A stretch of DNA of 64,000 nucleotides from Desulfosporosinus sp. (lineage in GTDB: Bacteria; Bacillota; Desulfitobacteriia; Desulfitobacteriales; Desulfitobacteriaceae). Below are positions 10,839 to 19,774 of the stretch, piece after piece. A program made the position numbers and the translations under genes. Below the pieces are notes generated by a model. That model had not been told where the DNA came from. It saw only the letters and a list, made by a program, of their open reading frames with translations, and ran no database searches. The stretch is taken from the NCBI GenBank assembly GCA_031292055.1, contig JARLHV010000094.1:1-64000 (forward strand), given 5' to 3'. Position 1 is the stretch's first letter; each line of letters opens with the position of its first letter.

Positions 10839-11457
10839 TCACCCACTAATAAGAGAGGGACTACGCCGAATTTTGGAATTTGAAGATGGAATTGAAGTCG
10901 TTGCAGAAGTAGGAGATGGTCAAGGCGCCATTAATGTTGCACGCAGCATGACGTTCGATATCATATTAATGGATCTCAATATGCCCGGTGTGAATGGTTT
11001 AGAAGCTAGTCGAGTTATCCGACGAGAACGGCCTGAAATAGGCATATTAGTGCTTACTGTCGATGATTCAGATGATAAGGTCTTCCAAGTACTTCAAATT
11101 GGAGTAGCAGGCTATTTGCTGAAAGATGTCGACTCGAAAACATTGATTCAATCGATTCACAAGGTTTATAGTGGCGAACCAATTTTATCTCCTGCTGTAA
11201 CGGGTAAATTGATGGATCGATTTACTCACCCAAGTCCCCTGAAAGACACCTGTGGACTCAGTGAGCGCGAGATGGAAATTCTCCATTATGTAGTACGGGG
11301 ATCTTCCAACCGTGGGATTGGGACTGCCTTATTCATCAGTGAAAAGACCGTGAAAAATCATCTTTCAAGCATATATCGAAAATTAGCTGTTGAGGATCGC
11401 ACTCAAGCAGCTCTTAAAGCAGTTAAATTGAAATTTGTTCAGCTCGACGAAGACTAG
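10813..11457 (+). CDS. degU: DegU/NarL-family response regulator
   Basis: A 214-residue regulator with an N-terminal receiver domain (IADDH acidic pocket, phospho-acceptor D54 in ILMDLNMPG, conserved Lys in YLLKDV) and a C-terminal LuxR/NarL helix-turn-helix (LSEREMEILHYVV...SEKTVKNHLSSIYRKL). ATG 10813 sits 8 bp behind GAGGAGGA, inside the end of the kinase gene. The pair should form a phosphorelay. Target genes cannot be read from this window, though the upstream inverted repeat at 9574 is one place to look for autoregulation. Confidence 0.9.
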   Translation: MIRIVIADDHPLIREGLRRILEFEDGIEVVAEVGDGQGAINVARSMTFDIILMDLNMPGVNGLEASRVIRRERPEIGILVLTVDDSDDKVFQVLQIGVAGYLLKDVDSKTLIQSIHKVYSGEPILSPAVTGKLMDRFTHPSPLKDTCGLSEREMEILHYVVRGSSNRGIGTALFISEKTVKNHLSSIYRKLAVEDRTQAALKAVKLKFVQLDED

Positions 11458-11475
11458 GTAGAGGGTTGATTGCCA

Positions 11476-11504
11476 TTGCGAAATGTTAATTTAACGGGTA
11501 AAAT
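11476..11504 (+). promoter_or_regulatory. sigma-A type promoter for the beta-CASP nuclease gene
   Basis: TTGCGA (11476-11481), a 17-bp spacer and TAAAAT (11499-11504) match the housekeeping pattern. The coding start is at 11634, leaving a leader of about 120 nt. Confidence 0.5.
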
Positions 11505-11633
11505 ATATTAGGATTAAAATTGAATAGTACAATTCTAAACATAACATACTATAAGAAAGGCGTCAGTAAAGCTTTTTCCATTGTTTCTTTTTAGAAAAGT
11601 TATAGAGATAGATATATTTTGGAGGATTGTCAG

Positions 11634-13370
11634 ATGAAAATCAGCTTTTTTGGCGCTGCACAAGTCGTTACGGGATCATCTTATCTTGTGGAATCAGGTC
11701 AGTCACGGATTTTAATTGATTGCGGGATGTTTCAAGGATCGAAAGCGCTTAAAGAGTTGAATTACGATACTTTCCCTTATAATCCAGCCAGCATCGACGC
11801 GGTTGTTTTAACTCATGCCCATATCGATCACTCCGGCATGTTGCCTAAACTGATTAAGGCAGGTTTCAAAGGTACCATCTGGGCTAGCTCTGAAACAATT
11901 AAGTTATGTTCAATAATGCTTCCGGATAGCGGTCATATTCAAGAAATGGAAGTGGAGCGCAAGAACCGCAAGCGGATGAGGGCGGGACTTCAACCCCTCG
12001 TTCCGATTTATACCGTGCAAGATGCGCTTGATAGCCTTCCTTACTTTCAGGCGATACCTTATCTGGAACAAATTGAACTCGCTCCGACGGTATCATTTCA
12101 ACTTTATGATGCGGGTCATATTTTAGGGTCGGCACACGTTGTGCTCCACATTAAAGAGTTGGATTTTAGTAAAACGATAGTGTTCTCCGGTGATATTGGT
12201 AATGTCAACCAACCCTATCTTGAAGATCCAAGCATTTTAACAGAAGCTGACGTTGTAATTATGGAAACAACCTATGGAAATCGTCTCCATGTTGAAAATA
12301 CAGTAGAGAAGAAAACAGATCGTGCTGAACAACTTGCAGAAATAATTCGTACAACTTATGAAGCCGGAGGAAATTTAATCATCCCTTCGTTTGCTATTGA
12401 ACGTACCCAAGATCTTCTTTATTATCTCCGTAAATTACAGGACGAACATCGTATACCAATTTTGCCAGTTTACATTGACAGTCCCTTAGCTATCGCGGCG
12501 ACAAAAATATTCCAAGAAAACACCACACATTTTGACGCAGAAACACGTGACTTGATTAAACAGGGTAGTAGTCCTCTAACTATGCCTAATGTTCATTTCA
12601 GTATAACTGCTGCAGATTCGATGGCTCTTAATGAAATCGAAGGTGGAGCAATTATCATCGCCGCCAGCGGTATGGCTGATGCTGGACGTATTAAGTATCA
12701 CCTTAAACAAAATCTTTGGCGCGAGAAGGCTACTGTCCTTTTTGTAGGCTATCAGGCCCAAGGTACACTTGGCCGAATTCTTTCCGATGGTGTTGAGCTT
12801 GTAACCATACATGGGGAGAAGGTTGTGGTTAAAGCTCGGATTAGTCATATGGACGGCCTATCTGCCCATGCTGATCAAGCAGAGCTACTTCATTGGCTCT
12901 CTCTTCTAGGTAAGAATGCGGAACAAATCATTCTTGTTCACGGGGAATTGGAGGCACAAACTGTCTTTTCCGCTAAAATCCAAGCAATGTTCGGTAAGGT
13001 TCCCCTTATCCCTCAACTGGGAGAAACTATTGAATTCATGTCCAACCAAATCGTTCGTCACGCACCCCAGAAAGTCTGGTTACCACTGGATGCTGCGATT
13101 CAGGGGAGTGAAGAAAAAATTCGTCAGGTTCCTGAAAAATCAATTAATAAATTGCCGTATTTTTCTGGCACACCTACTTTTGAACGATCGAGAAGATCGG
13201 AGTCCCACTTATCCCGTGCACATGTCAATAGAGCCTATATCCGCTTACGTAACCGTCTTAAGAAGCTTATTGACGAAGGGCAACGAACCCGTAATTTTGA
13301 ACGAGTCATAGATCTTCTGGACAGTATGACACGCTGGCTTGAAGAACAAGAGCGGGAAACAGGGCGCTAA
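11634..13370 (+). CDS. MBL-fold/beta-CASP RNA exonuclease-like protein
   Basis: A 578-residue metallo-beta-lactamase/beta-CASP protein of the Ysh1/CPSF-73-like (COG1236) group, probably an RNase. The zinc motif THAHIDHSG lies near residue 58, with downstream motifs [16 protein letters not shown] and METTYGNR, the beta-CASP insertion, and the C-terminal RMMBL region with [10 protein letters not shown] and VHGE. GGAGG 11621-11625 selects ATG 11634. The C-terminal 80 residues (PEKSINKL onward) are an extra basic helical tail not needed for the fold, perhaps for RNA binding. It is distinct from RNase J, since the family is shorter and carries different motifs. Confidence 0.85.
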   Translation: MKISFFGAAQVVTGSSYLVESGQSRILIDCGMFQGSKALKELNYDTFPYNPASIDAVVLTHAHIDHSGMLPKLIKAGFKGTIWASSETIKLCSIMLPDSGHIQEMEVERKNRKRMRAGLQPLVPIYTVQDALDSLPYFQAIPYLEQIELAPTVSFQLYDAGHILGSAHVVLHIKELDFSKTIVFSGDIGNVNQPYLEDPSILTEADVVIMETTYGNRLHVENTVEKKTDRAEQLAEIIRTTYEAGGNLIIPSFAIERTQDLLYYLRKLQDEHRIPILPVYIDSPLAIAATKIFQENTTHFDAETRDLIKQGSSPLTMPNVHFSITAADSMALNEIEGGAIIIAASGMADAGRIKYHLKQNLWREKATVLFVGYQAQGTLGRILSDGVELVTIHGEKVVVKARISHMDGLSAHADQAELLHWLSLLGKNAEQIILVHGELEAQTVFSAKIQAMFGKVPLIPQLGETIEFMSNQIVRHAPQKVWLPLDAAIQGSEEKIRQVPEKSINKLPYFSGTPTFERSRRSESHLSRAHVNRAYIRLRNRLKKLIDEGQRTRNFERVIDLLDSMTRWLEEQERETGR

Positions 13371-13384
13371 GGTATAAAGGCTCA

Positions 13385-13975
13385 TCAAAGCCAAGCATAT
13401 TCTGAAGTTTGGCGTTTAAGACCAGCCAGGAAGCGAAGGGTTTCTTCTCGCCGCTTTATCGCCAAACGTTTGCCTGCTCTTGTAGATACTTTGTTTGGCA
13501 GAGCATCAGCAAAGAGACGGGCTCTGTCGATCGCATTTTCAGGAGTCTGTATCAATTCATCTTGTCCAACAATACTAAATAAACGCATTAAACCGATGTT
13601 TCCAAAGTTATCTAAAATGTCAGATTCGCGTATATAGACCGCCTCATCACTCCGTCCCGGTTCAGAGTAATACATGTGGTTTTCAACAGCGTCTAAAACT
13701 ATGGGTAGCTTGATCGGTGAGAACATCATTTGTTGGAGGAGATTTGCCGTAACCCCCTTGGAACGTAACGTGTGATCGATGTTTTTGAGGGCATAGATGG
13801 GGTATTTTCCTGTGTCATGCAGCATAGCCGCAGTATAAAGTACTTCATCATCCAGAGTTAAGTGGCAGGAAAGTTCTTTGGCCAGATGATAGACTCTGAA
13901 ACAATGTTTAACGCCCCAAGCAGGGTGGGCACCTGATTTATTTACGATTTGGATGAGTTCTTGCTGAAAGTTCAT
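13385..13975 (-). CDS. HD-domain phosphohydrolase
   Basis: A 196-residue HD-domain protein on the minus strand, converging on the nuclease gene with only 14 bp between stops. The metal-binding signature is complete: H24 in WGVKHCFRVYHLA, the HD pair H53-D54 in MLHDTGK, and a later NHMYYSEPG histidine and SDILDN aspartate. Such proteins hydrolyse nucleotides or phosphate esters, and the substrate cannot be predicted from sequence. GGAGG lies just upstream of the start (plus-strand CCTCC at 13983-13987). The final 40 residues are basic. Confidence 0.8.
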   Translation of the reverse strand: MNFQQELIQIVNKSGAHPAWGVKHCFRVYHLAKELSCHLTLDDEVLYTAAMLHDTGKYPIYALKNIDHTLRSKGVTANLLQQMMFSPIKLPIVLDAVENHMYYSEPGRSDEAVYIRESDILDNFGNIGLMRLFSIVGQDELIQTPENAIDRARLFADALPNKVSTRAGKRLAIKRREETLRFLAGLKRQTSEYAWL

Positions 13976-14199
13976 AATTTGTCCTCCTTAGATTCGTTTG
14001 CTAATTAAATACGCCAAAAGACTTGCAATATCCTGCCAAAATAAGGAAAAATAAAGCGAGTTATTATTACCAATTATCGTCTTATAAACCTTTTTATAAC
14101 TTATATATCCTCGGTGCTGTATTTTTTGGAGGATAATACACAAAAAGTGAGGATATTTTAGGGATATTTTCTTGGTTGGTGCATAGGGAGTGAATTTCA

Positions 14200-14961
14200 A
14201 TGAATAAAGTTAGTGTTTATGGGAGCTTTACACAGGCTCTTTTCTTTTCCGGTGTTGTCTCAATCCCGAAATATCTCTTAACCCATTATACAGAGATTGG
14301 TTTAAATGATCACGAGATGATGGTGTTGATTCAAATTTTATGTGAAGCGGAAAGTAATCCCTACCCCTCAATTGTCACCTTAGCAGGACGCATGACGGCT
14401 TCTCATTCAGACATTGAGGAGGTTGTGGGTCGATTGGTGGAGCGAAAATTACTATCGATCGAAAGGTACTGGAATCCTAGCGAACAAAAGTGGGGTAACA
14501 ATTATAGTATTGTGGGTCTAATCGACGAACTTGCTGAACTCTGGGCTATTGAACGCTCTCAGCAATTGGAAGAAGAACGCACGTTGAAACAAAGTCAATC
14601 CTCACCTCAACCAACATCTACGCCAATAAACCCACCAATGGAAAATTTAGTTCGGGCCTTTGAACAAGAACTTGGTCGACTGCTCACCCATTTAGAATGT
14701 GAAAACTTAGATCGATGGCTGTCTTCTAATTTTTCTGAAGAGCTAATTATTGAAGCTTTAAGAAGAGGGGTAAGTGCAGGGATTCGAAACTTTCGTTATT
14801 TAGACTCGATACTTCGAGAGTGGGAAAAAAAGGGATTGCGCACACGGGCAGAAATTGAGGCAGAAGACGTTTATTTTCAGTCTCGCCAAGAGAAAAAAAC
14901 AACAAAGTCCAAAAATCCGGTTCCAAAAACAGCAAATAAATATGAAAAGTTCTATCTGTAG
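14200..14961 (+). CDS. dnaD: DnaD-domain primosome protein
   Basis: A 253-residue replication-initiation protein of the DnaD/DnaB type. The N-terminal 90 residues resemble the winged-helix domain used for oligomerisation (IPKYLLTHYTEIGLNDHEMMVL). After a polar linker (about 125-145) comes the DnaD C-terminal helical domain (FEQELGRLLTHLE...FRYLDSILREWEKKG). It is followed 51 bp later by a DnaC/DnaI-like helicase-loader ATPase, which together suggests a primosomal loading pair as in Firmicutes. The basic C-terminal tail probably binds single-stranded DNA. Confidence 0.85.
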   Translation: MNKVSVYGSFTQALFFSGVVSIPKYLLTHYTEIGLNDHEMMVLIQILCEAESNPYPSIVTLAGRMTASHSDIEEVVGRLVERKLLSIERYWNPSEQKWGNNYSIVGLIDELAELWAIERSQQLEEERTLKQSQSSPQPTSTPINPPMENLVRAFEQELGRLLTHLECENLDRWLSSNFSEELIIEALRRGVSAGIRNFRYLDSILREWEKKGLRTRAEIEAEDVYFQSRQEKKTTKSKNPVPKTANKYEKFYL

Positions 14962-15012
14962 TTTTAACGGATTAAGACACAACCTGGATTTATAAGGAGG
15001 GAATTTCTCAAG

Positions 15013-15873
15013 ATGAGAAGTGTAAAAGATATTTTAAAAAGTAATGTCTTAGCCTCTAAAACACTCAATGCCGACTTGAAGACTACCCCTTACACTGATC
15101 CGGGGTTACCTATAGCCAACCAGAACTATGAAACAACAGATCAGCTAAATCCTGCTGCAACGTTTAAGTGCCCTATTTGCCAAGATCGTGGTATATTACT
15201 GGAAGGTGATGTAGCCCATCCCTGCAGTTGTATGCTGATGAAAAAAATGGAAAACCAATTTCGTCATGCACGGATCTCGCGAGTTCTGAAGAACTGTCGT
15301 CTGGAGAAATTTAGGTTTGATTATTACGCACCGGAAATGCTGGACAAACCACATTGTGAAGGGGCAGCTAGGGCTTTAAATGCAGCTAAAAGCTTTGTTG
15401 AGGAATGTCAGCAGAATCCTCATGGCCTTGGGATTTTATTCACTGGGCCGGTCGGATCAGGGAAAACCTATCTAGCGGCTTCCATTGCCAATGAACTTAT
15501 GGAAGCACAACTTCAGGTCCTTTTCTTAGTGGTTCCCGATCTATTGGATGAATTAAGAGCATCCTATAAGTCTGAAGTCAACGAAATGGATTTATTGGAT
15601 ACAGCCCGAACGATTCCCATTCTGATTCTCGATGATTTAGGAGCCCACAACTATACGGAGTGGACACGTAATCGTCTTTATTCAATTATTAATTATCGTA
15701 TGAATGAGCTGCTACCTACCGTGATTACCTCAAATCTTTCGCTTGATGAAATGGAAGACTATATAGGGGTGCGTACTACATCTCGGATAATTCAGTCCTC
15801 AAGAGTCTTTCGCTTGACCGTTGAAGAAGATATTCGTCATCAGATGTATGATGAACGCGAAGGGAAAAAATGA
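15013..15873 (+). CDS. dnaI: DnaC/DnaI-type helicase-loader ATPase
   Basis: A 286-residue AAA+ ATPase. Four cysteines near the N-terminus, C53, C56, C71 and C73 (CPIC...CSC), make a zinc site like that of Bacillus DnaI. Walker A is GPVGSGKT at 145-152, and Walker B is ILILDDLG near 205; a sensor/arginine region ends in RIIQSSRVFRL. This fits the loader of the replicative helicase. The IstB transposition ATPase is the alternative, but no transposase lies nearby, and pairing with the DnaD gene favours replication. A strong terminator follows at once. Confidence 0.85.
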   Translation: MRSVKDILKSNVLASKTLNADLKTTPYTDPGLPIANQNYETTDQLNPAATFKCPICQDRGILLEGDVAHPCSCMLMKKMENQFRHARISRVLKNCRLEKFRFDYYAPEMLDKPHCEGAARALNAAKSFVEECQQNPHGLGILFTGPVGSGKTYLAASIANELMEAQLQVLFLVVPDLLDELRASYKSEVNEMDLLDTARTIPILILDDLGAHNYTEWTRNRLYSIINYRMNELLPTVITSNLSLDEMEDYIGVRTTSRIIQSSRVFRLTVEEDIRHQMYDEREGKK

Positions 15874-15884
15874 AAATAATTTTG

Positions 15885-15926
15885 AAACCTATGCATGTCT
15901 GGGAGAGGACATGCATAGGTTTTTTT
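15885..15926 (+). terminator. intrinsic terminator after the dnaD-dnaI pair
   Basis: AAACCTATGCATGTC (15885-15899) is perfectly inverted at 15908-15922, with an 8-base loop, and runs into TTTTTT. Confidence 0.9.
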
Positions 15927-15963
15927 AGAGAGTAAATCTTAAATTAAGAGGAGGTGTTAAGCT

Positions 15964-16542
15964 TTGATGAAAATTATTGCAATAAACCGCAAATACATCG
16001 TCATGGTTGCTAGTGTTTTTGTGATTTGCCTGATCGGATTGGCTGGATTTTCACTTTGGCAAAATACAGATGCCAGTGTAAGCAAAAACAGCGAAGCTCC
16101 AGAAATTAAAATGCTTGGTGTCAGCGTGGAACCGGCCACGATCACCAAGGATCTTACGTATGGGAGTGTGACTTTAAAAGGGGCACAAGTGATTACAACT
16201 AAAACATTTGACCTGATTGTAACGCTACAAAACACAACAGCTAAGAAAATGACGAACGTTCCAGTCGAGTTACAAGTAACGCTCTTAGGAGATGATACTA
16301 AAAAAGCGATCGCCCCAGGAACTCTAGCCACACTAGAACCGGGTGCCACAGCTCGTGTAGCTTTTCGGAAGATCAATGCCTTAGGGGATGCAATGGGTAA
16401 AAGTGCAACAGCTGGACAGCACTTAATAACTGTACGCATTAACCCGAATCTTGAAGGTGGTGTAGAACAAGCTACAGAAGCAGATTTCCGTTTTACAGTT
16501 GATTCAACAGTTAAAGTCCCTGCTACTGTTAAGAAGCAGTAG
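15964..16542 (+). CDS. membrane-anchored hypothetical protein, Ig-like ectodomain
   Basis: An unrecognised 192-residue protein. One hydrophobic segment near the N-terminus (about 13-32, KYIVMVASVFVICLIGLAGF) anchors it or is an uncleaved signal. The rest is probably extracellular and beta-rich, with a pattern like CARDB/FxLYD-type domains (FDLIVTLQNTT...VPVELQVTLLGD...LEPGATARVAF). TTG 15964 or the adjacent ATG 15967 may start it behind AGAGGAGGTG. The gene is flanked by terminators on both sides and so is transcribed alone. Confidence 0.7.
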   Translation: MMKIIAINRKYIVMVASVFVICLIGLAGFSLWQNTDASVSKNSEAPEIKMLGVSVEPATITKDLTYGSVTLKGAQVITTKTFDLIVTLQNTTAKKMTNVPVELQVTLLGDDTKKAIAPGTLATLEPGATARVAFRKINALGDAMGKSATAGQHLITVRINPNLEGGVEQATEADFRFTVDSTVKVPATVKKQ

Positions 16543-16551
16543 CTATTTATG

Positions 16552-16586
16552 AAAAATAAGTGCTAAAAATTAGCACTTATTTTTGT
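16552..16586 (+). terminator. intrinsic terminator
   Basis: AAAAATAAGTGCTA (16552-16565) is inverted exactly at 16571-16584 with a 5-base loop, and the 3' arm supplies the T-run. Confidence 0.85.
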
Positions 16587-16629
16587 GTTTTTCTTTATAA
16601 GAGATATAATAATACTGAGGTGTTTTAAA

Positions 16630-17361
16630 ATGGAAATACAAGTAGACTTACATACACATACAATAGCAAGTGGCCATGCCTATAGTACTCTTTCGGAAAA
16701 TGCCCTAGCTGCCTCGCGCAAAGGGATCAAATTACTTGGTATGACTGACCATGCTCCCAGTATGCCCGGCGCTCCCCATCTTTATCATTTTGGGAACCTA
16801 GCGATTGTCCCTGAAGAACTCTACGGGGTCCGCATACTACCAGGAGTAGAAGCCAATATCATAAGCCATGATGGGGAACTAGATATGTCCCCACATTATC
16901 TGTCAAGGATGAAACTCGTCTTAGTTGGACTTCATGTGGTCTGTTATCCAGGGGGAACAGTTGAACAAAATACACAAGCTTATATCAAAGCCATGGAAAA
17001 TCCTTTTACAGATATGATGGTTCATCCGGGACGGCCTGATTTCGACTTAGATCTTGAGCGGATCGCTCACATGTCCGCAAACTTGAATATCCCAGTCGAG
17101 ATAAATAATAGTTCACTGGCCAAGGAAAAAAGGGGAGCGTGGGAAAATTGTCGTCGTTTTGCTCGTTATATGGTCCAATACAAAGGACCCGTTATTTTGG
17201 GAAGTGATGCTCATTTTTGGGATCGAGTCGGTGAGTTTAGCCATGCCCTGGAGTTGGTTCACGAAGTAGGGATATTAGAACACCAAGTTCTTAATACCTC
17301 TTCTGATCGAGTGCTGGACTATTTAGCAACGCGCCGCAAAAACCGTCCAATTATTGCGTAG
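16630..17361 (+). CDS. PHP-domain phosphoesterase (YcdX-like)
   Basis: A 243-residue polymerase/histidinol-phosphatase (PHP) domain protein. The metal-binding motifs are clear: DLHTHT with ASGHAYST near the N-terminus, MTDHAPSMPG near 43, an HPGRPDF motif around 137 and a GSDAHFWD motif around 193. This order matches the YcdX group of trinuclear-metal phosphatases rather than histidinol phosphatase. I start it at ATG 16630 behind GAGGTG; the upstream frame is hydrophobic and overlaps the terminator. The physiological substrate is unknown. Confidence 0.85.
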   Translation: MEIQVDLHTHTIASGHAYSTLSENALAASRKGIKLLGMTDHAPSMPGAPHLYHFGNLAIVPEELYGVRILPGVEANIISHDGELDMSPHYLSRMKLVLVGLHVVCYPGGTVEQNTQAYIKAMENPFTDMMVHPGRPDFDLDLERIAHMSANLNIPVEINNSSLAKEKRGAWENCRRFARYMVQYKGPVILGSDAHFWDRVGEFSHALELVHEVGILEHQVLNTSSDRVLDYLATRRKNRPIIA

Positions 17362-17452
17362 GATCGAAACCATGATTATCTATCACAAATTTTAGGCTTT
17401 GGTACACGGCACAAGTTTCTCCCATATATTGTAACACGGGGAGGTGGTTGCG

Positions 17453-18169
17453 ATGGCCGGTAACCAGCCAGGAAACTTAAGCGGAAATCCAATCAACATG
17501 GGGATAAGAATATTTGCTCCTATCAGTTCTGTGGCAGGAAGTGCCACGCTTTATTTTAACCAACCTTTCATAATCGGAAGTGTTTTGGCATCATCCGCTA
17601 TTTTAATTGCCTCAGAACTCTTCCTTTTCATTGCGCAACGCCTTTTTTGCCTAGAAAGTATTCCTGTTCTTGACGTGCAGAATGGACAAACAATTCAAAT
17701 GCCTCTTACAGAGCTTCAAGAATTCCTACGATGTATGGCCAACGGATCAGCTCCCTCTCCAAACTTAAAGTCAGTAACGGATAAAACCAACACGGTTGTA
17801 AGTACGACTGGAGAGTTTGATGGAACATCAGGTCTCCAAGGTCTTCGGGGCTTTCCAACGCCCGAACTCCCGGAAGCCCCCCTGATTGTTGCTTTATATG
17901 TCACTGCCGACTATTCAAGTATAGCTAACACACCTTACATTACTTTGACAGTTCCAATACTCACATTTCCCGGCATAAGAGGTGCGCTCCCAATGCTTAT
18001 ACTTGGATTACTGGCTGCTATCTTTGTGCGTGCCGTTGTTCCGCCGGAATCTACGGGTTCAAAGCCCCTTTCCCAACCTAAAGCGACGATGAATAATCCT
18101 CTAACCTTTACACCAAACGATCTCCTGCAATTGCTCAACAGGTTCGGAAAACATTTTGGATCAAAGTAG
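17453..18169 (+). CDS. hypothetical protein with two hydrophobic segments
   Basis: An unrecognised 238-residue protein starting at ATG 17453, 6 bp behind GGGGAGGTGG. A hydrophobic stretch lies at about residues 44-66 (IIGSVLASSAILIASELFLFIA) and another near 178-198 (ALPMLILGLLAAIFVRAVV). Between them is a polar, Pro/Thr-rich loop with GLRGFPTPELPEAP. It may be a bitopic or re-entrant membrane protein. Conserved small-residue patches such as GNQPGNLSGNP at the N-terminus are unusual. It stands alone between the PHP gene and a large hairpin. Confidence 0.6.
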   Translation: MAGNQPGNLSGNPINMGIRIFAPISSVAGSATLYFNQPFIIGSVLASSAILIASELFLFIAQRLFCLESIPVLDVQNGQTIQMPLTELQEFLRCMANGSAPSPNLKSVTDKTNTVVSTTGEFDGTSGLQGLRGFPTPELPEAPLIVALYVTADYSSIANTPYITLTVPILTFPGIRGALPMLILGLLAAIFVRAVVPPESTGSKPLSQPKATMNNPLTFTPNDLLQLLNRFGKHFGSK

Positions 18170-18217
18170 TGCTCAAGTTAAAGAAAATCTAGAAAATGGT
18201 CGATAATTCGTGTAAAA

Positions 18218-18274
18218 TATCTTATAAACGCAGAAGAGAAGATATTTTATCTTCTCTTCTGCGTTTATAAGATA
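18218..18274. terminator. 27-bp perfect hairpin, probable terminator
   Basis: The arms at 18218-18244 and 18248-18274 are perfect inverted copies (core CGCAGAAGAGAAG) with only a 3-base loop. The stem is far longer than a usual terminator. AACTTTATTT follows on the plus strand. It separates two monocistronic genes. Confidence 0.7.
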
Positions 18275-18282
18275 AACTTTAT

Positions 18283-18311
18283 TTGTCTGACTAAATTTTT
18301 TATAGTACAAT
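18283..18311 (+). promoter_or_regulatory. sigma-A type promoter
   Basis: TTGTCT (18283-18288), a 17-bp spacer and TACAAT (18306-18311) precede the membrane protein gene at 18371. Confidence 0.5.
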
Positions 18312-18370
18312 GATAATTGTGTTAAACTAGAGTAAAGGATAATAGGCAGAAGTAAAGGACGTGTCGAACT

Positions 18371-19033
18371 ATGATTTTTAAAAAAATACAGATAGATCGC
18401 GAACGCATAGCGGGTGTTGTTATATTTATTAGTTTATTTGTTATCCTACTGTCGGTGCTTGGCATTCGGCTTTTAGATGTTAAAGTATCAAACGTAGAGT
18501 TAATTGACCGTGGTTTGTATACTGTTGTTACCGATCATGGGTCCGTAAATGTTAGCAGAGATGATATTTTGAGGATTGAACGGACTTATACCAATGCCGC
18601 CATAACTGGCGCACCGGTTGAACTGGATCGAATTTACACAACCAAGGGTTTTATCTACATTTCATCGTTAGATCCCTTTTATAAGACCGGACTTCAGCTT
18701 ATTAATTCTTTTGATTTTGAGGGAAAGCTTGTTTGGATTCCCTCAACCAACAATCAAGCGACTGAAGTCGTGAAGACCGCGTCTCAATTAATGAATGACA
18801 ATTTGAAGCTTGTTCAGCCGTTTAGTTATGCAATAGGCACCCCTTCTAAACTTTCAACCCTTGTCTTTTCGGTTTTATTTCTTCAATATCTGGCGCTCGC
18901 CATTGGGGGGATGGCTTTAGTGGTTCTCGTTTTTCCACTGCGCATGGAAACCCCAATGTCTGCTCGGCCTTTTATGCAGGAAGACTCGGAATATTGTTCT
19001 ACTGAAGAGGCTTTAGGGGTTGTAGCAAAATAA
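18371..19033 (+). CDS. hypothetical protein with N- and C-terminal membrane segments
   Basis: An unrecognised 220-residue protein. A hydrophobic helix at about 13-35 (IAGVVIFISLFVILLSVLGI) and another near 158-186 (LSTLVFSVLFLQYLALAIGGMALVVLVF, split here in description only) flank an extracytoplasmic domain of about 120 residues. That domain carries a beta-rich segment (VELIDRGLYTVVTDHGSVNV). The C-terminal tail is acidic and cytoplasmic. It precedes the ANTAR regulator in the same orientation, and the 135-bp gap has no obvious terminator, so co-transcription is possible. Confidence 0.6.
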   Translation: MIFKKIQIDRERIAGVVIFISLFVILLSVLGIRLLDVKVSNVELIDRGLYTVVTDHGSVNVSRDDILRIERTYTNAAITGAPVELDRIYTTKGFIYISSLDPFYKTGLQLINSFDFEGKLVWIPSTNNQATEVVKTASQLMNDNLKLVQPFSYAIGTPSKLSTLVFSVLFLQYLALAIGGMALVVLVFPLRMETPMSARPFMQEDSEYCSTEEALGVVAK

Positions 19034-19168
19034 ATCAGATTAAGTTTTCACTGAAGTCATGATGCTCAGCTTTAGCTGCACAAGTTTGCTAAAGACAGGG
19101 TACATATATAGATACTCTTCTCGTAAGACGTAAGTGAATAAAGAAGTTTTTGAAATGAGTGATTTAGG

Positions 19169-19750
19169 ATGAAGAGGGCTATATTAGTATCAGAAAAATC
19201 TTCATTAAATCAGGAAATTAAAGCGATGTTGCCACTCGTAAGTTATCAGATCCTGGCTACAACAGATAATGGGATGGAAGCTTTGCGTTTTGCTCATCGA
19301 TTTGAGCCTGATTTAATCATTATGGGCTGGAATCTACGTGGCCTTAATTCTTCGGAAGTTCTTCAAAATCTGATCGTTCAGCATCTTTGTCCGATTATTG
19401 TTGTTCTAACCCAAGAAGAACAACATGTTTTATCAGAGGTGATCGAAGCTGATGCCCACCATGTTATTATTTATCCATGGCGTGCGCTTGAAATGGCTGT
19501 CGGCATACAGATGGCGGAGCATCGCTTTACCCGCGAAACAGAAAACTTCCAGCAGGTCCAGCGTTTAGAGGAAGAACTGAAGACTCGAAAGATTGTTTTC
19601 CAAGCCATGTTATCCCTTATTCAACTGAGGGGATATGCTGAACAAGCTGCTTATGTAGCATTGCGCAATCAAGCGATGTCTACTCGCAAATCCATGCGCT
19701 CGGTTGCCCAAGACGTCCTTAAAGGCTTATGGTTACCTGAGTTGGATTGA
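19169..19750 (+). CDS. ANTAR-domain regulator with degenerate receiver
   Basis: A 193-residue protein with a receiver-like fold, a short coiled coil (about 122-140) and a C-terminal ANTAR RNA-binding domain (IQLRGYAEQAAYVALRNQA). ANTAR proteins bind paired RNA hairpins and prevent transcription termination. The receiver lacks key residues: G53 stands where the phospho-acceptor Asp is expected (LIIMGWNLRG), the acidic pair is S8-E9, and the conserved Lys of the KP motif appears as Tyr in IYPWR. It is therefore unlikely to be switched by a phosphorelay and may respond to a ligand or be constitutive. The ribosome binding site is weak. Confidence 0.8.
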   Translation: MKRAILVSEKSSLNQEIKAMLPLVSYQILATTDNGMEALRFAHRFEPDLIIMGWNLRGLNSSEVLQNLIVQHLCPIIVVLTQEEQHVLSEVIEADAHHVIIYPWRALEMAVGIQMAEHRFTRETENFQQVQRLEEELKTRKIVFQAMLSLIQLRGYAEQAAYVALRNQAMSTRKSMRSVAQDVLKGLWLPELD

Positions 19751-19774
19751 TCAGACAGAAAGGAGTCTTGTTTG

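Noticed and set aside
13976..14199. The 224-bp gap between the HD gene and the dnaD-like gene as a source of a regulatory RNA.
   Set aside because: I see AT-rich promoter-like DNA and a short TTATAAA/TTTATAA dyad, but no structure convincing enough to list.
13988..14200. A 70-codon minus-strand ORF in the gap before the dnaD-like gene.
   Set aside because: It lacks a ribosome binding site, has an AT-driven Lys/Ile/Tyr composition, and starts inside the dnaD start region. It looks like chance open frame in AT-rich DNA.
15013..15873. IstB-type transposition ATPase as the identity of the ATPase gene.
   Set aside because: No transposase or terminal inverted repeats flank it, and it is paired with a DnaD-domain gene and carries the DnaI-like zinc site.
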